DNA of 64,000 nt from contig NZ_JOFQ01000011.1 of the NCBI RefSeq assembly GCF_000718305.1, forward strand, positions 248,001-312,000. The letters run 5' to 3'. Positions 59,408 through 64,000 of this stretch are shown piece by piece. A program made the translations under genes and the position numbers. Each line of letters opens with the position of its first letter. The first letter of the stretch is position 1. The DNA comes from Streptomyces niger (GTDB taxonomy: Bacteria; Actinomycetota; Actinomycetes; Streptomycetales; Streptomycetaceae). A model generated the notes under the pieces. It was not told where the DNA came from. It saw only the letters and a list, made by a program, of their open reading frames with translations, and did not search any database.

Positions 59408-60301
59408 TCAGACCTCGTACGGGTCGTCCGGAAAGGGCGGGGCGTCGAGCCCCTCGGCCTGCTCGGCCTCGGGAGCCGCCGGCGGGCCGGCGAAGGCCGC
59501 CTCCGGCTCCGGGCGTTGGTGCCGCGGAATTTCCGGTGAACCGGACAGCGCCGCGGGACCGCGTCTCGCGACGGGATCGAGCAACGCCTGATAGGGACCT
59601 ACCGCGTGGATGCCGATGGCGCGCAACGCGCCCCACATCGTGACCTGGTTGGCCGACAGGACGGGCATCCGCAACTCGGCCTCCAGCTGCGGGATCACGT
59701 CGTAGGTCGGCAGGTTCGTGCAGCTGATGAAGAGCGCGTCGGCCGCGCCCACCACCGCCTGCCGCGCCATGTCGACCACGTCGCGGTACGGGACCTTCCA
59801 GATGTGCCGGGTCAGGCCGAGGTAGGCCCGGCCGGTGACCGTGATGCCGCCTTCTGCCAGGTAGTCCTCCAGGGAGTCGGTGACGGATTTGGTGTAGGGC
59901 GTGACCACGGCGATCCGCCGCGCACCGATCTCGCACAGCGCGTCCAGCAACGCCCCCGAGGTGGTCACCGAGGGCACTTCGCCGGCCTGCCGCATGGCGG
60001 CGCACATGGCGCGCTCGCCCGCCACGCCGCCGACGAAACTGCCGGAAGTGCAGGCGTAGGAGACCACCCGCGGGGCGACCGCGGACAGCGCCTGGACCGC
60101 CTCCCGGAGCGTCTCGTGCTCGCTGACGAGCCGGGCGAGGTCGAGGGACACCTCGACCGGTACGAAAGGGGTGCGGGTCAGATGGAGGGACACGTCGTCG
60201 GGGACCCAACGCCACAGCTCGCGGTCGAGTGCGAAGTCGAAGGGTGCAACGACGCCCACGCCGCACTGCGGCTGTGGGCCGCCCAGAAAAGAGACGTCCA
60301 T
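59408..60301 (-). CDS. Maleate cis-trans isomerase-family protein
   Basis: A 297-residue paralogue of the next gene. It has both Cys motifs, SYACTSGSFVGG (near 84) and LFISCTNLPTYDVIPQLE (near 195), as in maleate isomerases and arylmalonate/EutA-type enzymes. The last 60 residues form a Pro/Ala/Glu-rich disordered tail not usual in the family. It probably interconverts or decarboxylates a dicarboxylate in a catabolic route together with the divergent hydroxyacid dehydrogenase and amidase. AGGGG lies about seven bases before the ATG. Confidence 0.8.
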   Translation of the reverse strand: MDVSFLGGPQPQCGVGVVAPFDFALDRELWRWVPDDVSLHLTRTPFVPVEVSLDLARLVSEHETLREAVQALSAVAPRVVSYACTSGSFVGGVAGERAMCAAMRQAGEVPSVTTSGALLDALCEIGARRIAVVTPYTKSVTDSLEDYLAEGGITVTGRAYLGLTRHIWKVPYRDVVDMARQAVVGAADALFISCTNLPTYDVIPQLEAELRMPVLSANQVTMWGALRAIGIHAVGPYQALLDPVARRGPAALSGSPEIPRHQRPEPEAAFAGPPAAPEAEQAEGLDAPPFPDDPYEV

Positions 60302-60393
60302 GAATGGCCCCTAGAAGAACGAAAAGGGCTAGGCCATCGGCCAGGGATTTTGAAACAACCGGCACAAGCCGGGACGTCGGGACAGAGCCGTTG

Positions 60394-60422
60394 TTGACAC
60401 GGTAGATACGGCTTCCTAGCGT
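60394..60422 (+). promoter_or_regulatory. Strong consensus promoter for the dehydrogenase-amidase genes
   Basis: TTGACA (60394-60399), a 17-base spacer and TAGCGT (60417-60422) match the housekeeping consensus closely, giving a leader of about 75 bases before the ATG at 60502. Confidence 0.7.
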
Positions 60423-60501
60423 GGTCAATCCTCGCATCTCAGGCATCTGTCGGCGCCTCTTTCAGTTAAAGGGGCACTCGTTTCAGAACGGTTTCTGGCC
60501 C

Positions 60502-61467
60502 ATGACCGAAAACACCGTCCTCGTCCTCGGATCCGACCCGGCACCGAATCTCGGCAGACTGTCCGGGAGGGCCGAAGTGATCTTCGCGGACGAGAAGACC
60601 CTGGCCGACCGACTTCCCACCGCCGATGTGCTCTTGGCCTGGGATTTCACCTCCGACGCCATCCGTGACGCCTGGGCCGCGGGCGGCCGGCGCCCCGGCT
60701 GGGTGCACACCGCGAGCGCCGGCGTGGACCGGCTGCTGTGCCCCGGACTCATCGAGGACGAGACCGTTGTGACCAATGCCCGGGGAGTTTTCGAGCAGCC
60801 CATCGCGGAGTACGTCGCCGGTCTCGTGATTGCCATGGCCAAGGATTTTTATGGCAGTTGGGAACTCCAGCGGCAGCGGCGCTGGCGACACCGGGAAACA
60901 CTTCGGGTGGCCGGATCGCGAGCCGTGGTGGTCGGCTCCGGGCCTATCGGGCGGGCCATCGGACAGACCCTGAAAGCCCTCGGCGTAAAGGTCGACCTGG
61001 TCGGCCGGCGGGAGCGGACGGGCGATCCGGAGTTCGGGACGGTACACGCGAGCGGTGCGCTGGACGGGTTGCTGCCGACCGCCGACTGGGTGGTGTGCGC
61101 AGCGCCGCTGACCGACGAGACCCGCGGCCTCTTCGGCCGGCAGGTCTTCGGCCGGATGAAGGAATCGGCCCGGTTCATCAACGTCGGGCGCGGCCCGATG
61201 GTGATCGAGCAGGACCTCGTCGAGGCGCTGCGCGGCTGGCGGATCGCGGCCGCCGCGCTGGACGTCTTCCAGCAGGAGCCGCTGCCGTCGGACAGCCCGC
61301 TGTGGGACGTCCCGCACCTGATCGTCTCGCCCCACATGTGCGGCGACACCCTCGGCTGGCGGGACGCGCTCGCCGAGCAGTTCCTGGACAACTACGACCG
61401 CTGGGCGGCCGGCGAGCCGCTGCTGAACGTGGTCGACAAACGGCTGGGATACGTGCCGGTGCAGTAG
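60502..61467 (+). CDS. D-2-hydroxyacid dehydrogenase family protein
   Basis: A 321-residue NAD(P)-dependent dehydrogenase that interconverts 2-keto and D-2-hydroxy acids. The nucleotide loop is VVGSGPIGRAIGQ (near 143-155). Catalytic residues: Arg in INVGRGPMV, Glu in DVFQQEPLP and His in IVSPHMCGD. WVHTASAGVDRLL and GVFEQPIAEYVAGL belong to the catalytic domain. It is the first gene of a plus-strand pair with an amidase, 97 bases apart, and is divergent from the isomerase genes. The ribosome-binding site before 60502 is weak; no better start is seen. Confidence 0.88.
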   Translation: MTENTVLVLGSDPAPNLGRLSGRAEVIFADEKTLADRLPTADVLLAWDFTSDAIRDAWAAGGRRPGWVHTASAGVDRLLCPGLIEDETVVTNARGVFEQPIAEYVAGLVIAMAKDFYGSWELQRQRRWRHRETLRVAGSRAVVVGSGPIGRAIGQTLKALGVKVDLVGRRERTGDPEFGTVHASGALDGLLPTADWVVCAAPLTDETRGLFGRQVFGRMKESARFINVGRGPMVIEQDLVEALRGWRIAAAALDVFQQEPLPSDSPLWDVPHLIVSPHMCGDTLGWRDALAEQFLDNYDRWAAGEPLLNVVDKRLGYVPVQ

Positions 61468-61563
61468 CCGGCCGTATACGGCCGCCCGTCGCGCCGCCGG
61501 CCCCGGCCACCCGCCGGGGCCGGAAAAAAATCCGCATACTCCACTCCCCCGATGGAGGGCTCG

Positions 61564-62985
61564 ATGACCCAACTGGCGGATCTCACAGCACTGCGGCTCA
61601 CGGCCGGCTACGCGGCCGGCGAGTTCTCCCCGGTCGATGCGGCGCGGGCAGCCCTGGAACGGGCGGAGCGGATCCAGCCACACGTCAACGCCTTCACCCG
61701 GCTGACGGCCGACGAGGCGCTGGCCGCCGCGAAGGAGTCCGAGGAGCGCTGGCGGACGGGCACCCCGGTCGGCCCGCTGGACGGCGTGCCGGTCACCGTG
61801 AAGGACGTCTTCCTGATGCGCGGCGGGCCAACTTTGCGCGGCTCGCGCACCGTCCGGGCCAACCAGGCGTGGGACGAGGACGCGCCCTCGGTCGCCCGGC
61901 TCCGGGAGCAGGGCGTCGTCTTCATCGGGAAGACCACCACCCCGGAGTTCGCCTGGAAAGGGGTCACCGACAGCCCGCTCCAGGGCGTGACCGGCAACCC
62001 GTACGACCCGTCCCGGACCGCGGGCGGCTCCAGCGGGGGGAGCGCCGCCGCGGTGGCGCTGGGCGCCGGGCCGCTGAGCCTGGGCACGGACGGCGGCGGG
62101 TCGGTCCGCATCCCCGCCTCCTTCTGCGGGATCTTCGCGATGAAGCCGACGTACGGGCGGGTGCCCATGTATCCGTCGAGCCCGTTCGGGACGCTGGCCC
62201 ACGCGGGCCCGATGACGAAGGACGCGGCGGACGCGGCGCTGATGATGGACGCGATCTCCGGGCCCGACGCGCGGGACTGGTCGCAGCTGGCCCCGCCGTC
62301 CGGCTCCTTCGTGGAGCAGCTGTCGGGCCCGGTGGCCGGGCTGCGGGTGGCGTACAGCCCGGCCCTGGGCTGGGACGTCGCCGTACGGCCGGAGGTGGCG
62401 GCGGCCGTCCGGCGGGCCGTCGAGAAGCTGGCGGAGCTGGGCGCGCACGTGGAGGAGGTGGACCCGCGGATCGAGGATCCGGTGGCGGCGTTCCACACCC
62501 TCTGGTTCAGCGGCGCGGCGCGGGTCGTGCAGCCGGTCGCGGAGGAGGCGCGCGAACTGCTGGACCCGGGGCTGCGCGCGGTCTGCGAGCAGGGGGCGCG
62601 CTACAGCGCGCTGGACTACCTCGCGGCGGTGGACGTGCGGATGGCCCTCGGCCGGCAGCTGGGCCGGTTCCACGAGACGTACGACCTGCTGGTCACGCCC
62701 ACCGAGCCGATCACGGCGTTCGAGGCGGGCGTGGAGGTGCCCAAGGGGTCGGGGCACGAGCACTGGACGGGCTGGACCCCGTTCACCTACCCGTTCAACA
62801 TGACGCAGCAGCCCGCCGCGTCGCTGCCCTGCGGCGTGGACGGCGACGGGCTGCCGATCGGGGTGCAGCTGGTCGGGGCGCGGCACGCGGACGCGCTGGT
62901 GCTGCGCGCCGCGCACGCCCTGTACGGAGCCGGGGTCGCGGACATCCCGGCCCCGGCCCTGGCGGCTACGCCCGGCGGAAGCTGA
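61564..62985 (+). CDS. Amidase (amidase-signature family)
   Basis: A 473-residue Ser-cisSer-Lys hydrolase. The Lys is in VPVTVKDVFLM (near 78), and the Gly/Ser-rich signature DPSRTAGGSSGGSAAAVALG (near 150-170) with GTDGGGSVRIPASFCG holds the two serines. Length and layout match GatA-like amidases of catabolic pathways. In this cluster it may release ammonia from an amide or half-amide of a dicarboxylate. GGAGG lies seven bases before the ATG at 61564. Its last 20 bases overlap the 3' end of the convergent DUF3830 gene. Confidence 0.92.
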   Translation: MTQLADLTALRLTAGYAAGEFSPVDAARAALERAERIQPHVNAFTRLTADEALAAAKESEERWRTGTPVGPLDGVPVTVKDVFLMRGGPTLRGSRTVRANQAWDEDAPSVARLREQGVVFIGKTTTPEFAWKGVTDSPLQGVTGNPYDPSRTAGGSSGGSAAAVALGAGPLSLGTDGGGSVRIPASFCGIFAMKPTYGRVPMYPSSPFGTLAHAGPMTKDAADAALMMDAISGPDARDWSQLAPPSGSFVEQLSGPVAGLRVAYSPALGWDVAVRPEVAAAVRRAVEKLAELGAHVEEVDPRIEDPVAAFHTLWFSGAARVVQPVAEEARELLDPGLRAVCEQGARYSALDYLAAVDVRMALGRQLGRFHETYDLLVTPTEPITAFEAGVEVPKGSGHEHWTGWTPFTYPFNMTQQPAASLPCGVDGDGLPIGVQLVGARHADALVLRAAHALYGAGVADIPAPALAATPGGS

Positions 62986-63487
62986 GGGTCTCGCCGAGGG
63001 CGCCGGCCCGCCAGAGGTCCTGACAGGCGTCGGCCATCCGGTCCAGGCCGTCCACGACGGAGCCCCAGACGATGCCCGGCACCCAGCCCGCGTCACCGTT
63101 GATCAGCAGGTTGTTGCGTTCGTAGAAGAGCGCGAGGTCGACGACGGTGGCGCGCTCGGCGTGCGCCGCCTTGGCGCCCTGCCGCTCGGCCGCCGCCTCG
63201 TAGCCGTACGAGGAGGTGGCCAGCTGGGTGTCGGTGAACGTGAAGTAGCAGAGGTCGCCGGGGATCGGGGTGATCGTGGGGTTCTCCAGGGGCGGCTCTT
63301 CGGGGGCGAAGGGCGGCACCAGGGCGTAGATCTCGTTGCGGGCGTACTTGGCGTGGTAGACGTCGCCGCCCAGCGGGAGCGCGTCCCAGACGGCGGCGCA
63401 GGTGACGGGCGCGCGATCGTCGAGCAGCTTGGCCGTGCAGCGCACGCCGCGCTTGTCCAACGAGACCTCGATGAAGCGGTCGGCCAT
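62966..63487 (-). CDS. DUF3830 family protein (cyclophilin-like fold)
   Basis: A 173-residue protein recognised as DUF3830: FIEVSLDKRGVRCTAKLLDDRAPVTCAAVWDALPL, the HAKYARNEIYALVPP segment and IPGDLCYFTF are typical. Members have a cyclophilin-like barrel and occur with amidases, hydantoinases and isomerases of nitrogen-compound catabolism; no activity is established to my knowledge. AGAGGGG lies about eight bases before the ATG. It is divergent from the ABC solute-binding protein gene across 295 bases containing repeats and a palindrome. Confidence 0.8.
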   Translation of the reverse strand: MADRFIEVSLDKRGVRCTAKLLDDRAPVTCAAVWDALPLGGDVYHAKYARNEIYALVPPFAPEEPPLENPTITPIPGDLCYFTFTDTQLATSSYGYEAAAERQGAKAAHAERATVVDLALFYERNNLLINGDAGWVPGIVWGSVVDGLDRMADACQDLWRAGALGETLSFRRA

Positions 63488-63516
63488 GATGACCCCTCTT
63501 GGTTGATTACCATGCT

Positions 63517-63559
63517 TGCCGGGCTTACCGTGCGTGCCGGGCTTACCGGTTCTTGCCGG
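63517..63559. repeat. 18-base direct repeats in the DUF3830 leader
   Basis: TGCCGGGCTTACCG occurs at 63517-63530 and 63535-63548, and TGCCGG again at 63554-63559, a period of 18-19 bases. On the DUF3830 strand these are evenly spaced GGTAAGCCCGGCA units ending about 30 bases before the start codon. Confidence 0.8.
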
Positions 63560-63564
63560 TCATT

Positions 63565-63578
63565 GGTGATGTATCACC
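63565..63578. promoter_or_regulatory. Palindromic candidate operator between DUF3830 and ABC transporter genes
   Basis: GGTGATGTATCACC is a perfect inverted repeat of six bases with a GT centre, extended by TT/CC flanks. Its form fits GntR/FadR-type operators. It is placed to act on both divergent genes. A second hairpin CTTCCCC/GGGGAAG lies at 63609-63631. Confidence 0.5.
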
Positions 63579-63782
63579 CGGCAACACGAGCGTAGGGCGT
63601 TCGCGGACACTTCCCCAGAGGACTCGGGGAAGTCATTTCCCGTCCGCCCCAACAGCCTCGTACACAGCGGTTGTTAACCGGACTTTCCCCCGCAACTCCG
63701 TGTACGACCCCTTCGATACCGGAACCATCAAGGGCCGGAAACGATCGGCATAGGTTCCCCGGCTTCGGGTAGTCGCGCGCCC

Positions 63783-64000
63783 ATGGCTCCATCAATGGGG
63801 AACACCAAACAAATCAGGCGAAGTTCGGGAAGCGGCCTCCGTCGCCGCACGCTGCTCGCGGGGGTGGCGGCGCTCGGCGCGGCGGGTGCGATGGGCGCGA
63901 CGAGCGCCTGCAGTCGGGTGTCGACGGCCGACACCGGCGACGGCGGACACCTGCTGGAGCAGCTGCGTGCCAAGGGCACCGTACGGCTGGGACTGGCGGG
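63783..64000 (+). CDS. ABC transporter solute-binding lipoprotein (5' part only)
   Basis: Only the first 72 codons are in the window. A twin-arginine signal (LRRRTLLAGVAALGAAGAMG) runs into a lipobox-like GATSAC, so the mature protein should be lipid-anchored outside the membrane. The start of the mature domain, LLEQLRAKGTVRLGLAG, is typical of amino-acid-type solute-binding proteins. It probably imports the substrate of the neighbouring amidase/isomerase/DUF3830 genes. Two in-frame ATGs (63783 and 63795) are possible; neither has a clear ribosome-binding site. Confidence 0.75.
   Translation, partial: MAPSMGNTKQIRRSSGSGLRRRTLLAGVAALGAAGAMGATSACSRVSTADTGDGGHLLEQLRAKGTVRLGLA

Overview
The window comes from a high-GC actinomycete, almost certainly a Streptomyces. 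The signs are pervasive GC-rich third positions, GTG and TTG starts, a bldA-type TTA codon in an adpA orthologue, an adpA-orn pair, and gene order that (from memory) follows the SCO276x-SCO282x part of the S. coelicolor core chromosome. I see no transposase, integrase, rRNA or CRISPR array.

Layout. 1-5.5 kb: a truncated ABC exporter, a secreted phytase-esterase-like protein and a secreted GH65 trehalase-like hydrolase. 5.6-12.1 kb: a probable arginine/guanidinobutyrate unit (ThDP decarboxylase, sodium:solute symporter, PucR regulator, ureohydrolase) interrupted by a small Gly-Gly-leader peptide gene. 12.2-17.7 kb: a minus-strand island of trypsin-FHA, ExbB/MotA-like channel, ExbD-like helix fused to Ig folds, protein kinase-FGE fusion and a Trypco1-like protein. 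This looks like a phospho-signalling, membrane-linked conflict or surveillance system and is the main candidate for something new. 17.8-22.4 kb: a phosphatase-annotated protein, a CDF transporter, TesB, an acyl-CoA dehydrogenase and a TetR regulator. 22.5-28.3 kb: a leucine/isovalerate catabolic operon (MccB, MccA, HMG-CoA lyase, isovaleryl-CoA-type dehydrogenase) behind a double TetR-type operator.

28.3-32.7 kb: a GH20 hexosaminidase with a DasR-like site, a small conserved protein and glmS, i.e. aminosugar metabolism, followed by a highly structured intergenic stretch. 32.7-36.5 kb: a universal stress protein, a small membrane protein, adpA (with TTA) and orn, then tRNA-His with a strong terminator. 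36.5-48.3 kb: an NAD(P)-binding reductase facing an AraC regulator, a LacI regulator, a GH18 chitinase, a two-component system and several housekeeping or hypothetical genes.

48.2-52.5 kb: a translationally coupled trio of Fe-S RecB/Cas4/Dna2-type nuclease, a large unknown protein and a compact SF1 helicase. This resembles a split Dna2- or AddAB-like machine and is the second main candidate. 52.5-57.3 kb: small unknown proteins, tRNA-Lys running into the 3' end of a secreted M6 protease gene (a probable deletion junction), and a PAS-GGDEF-EAL protein (CdgA-like). 57.3-64 kb: a luciferase-like oxidoreductase and a catabolic cluster (two maleate isomerase-family proteins, D-2-hydroxyacid dehydrogenase, amidase, DUF3830 protein, start of an ABC solute-binding lipoprotein). 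Calls rest on reading of translations and motifs only; no searches were run.
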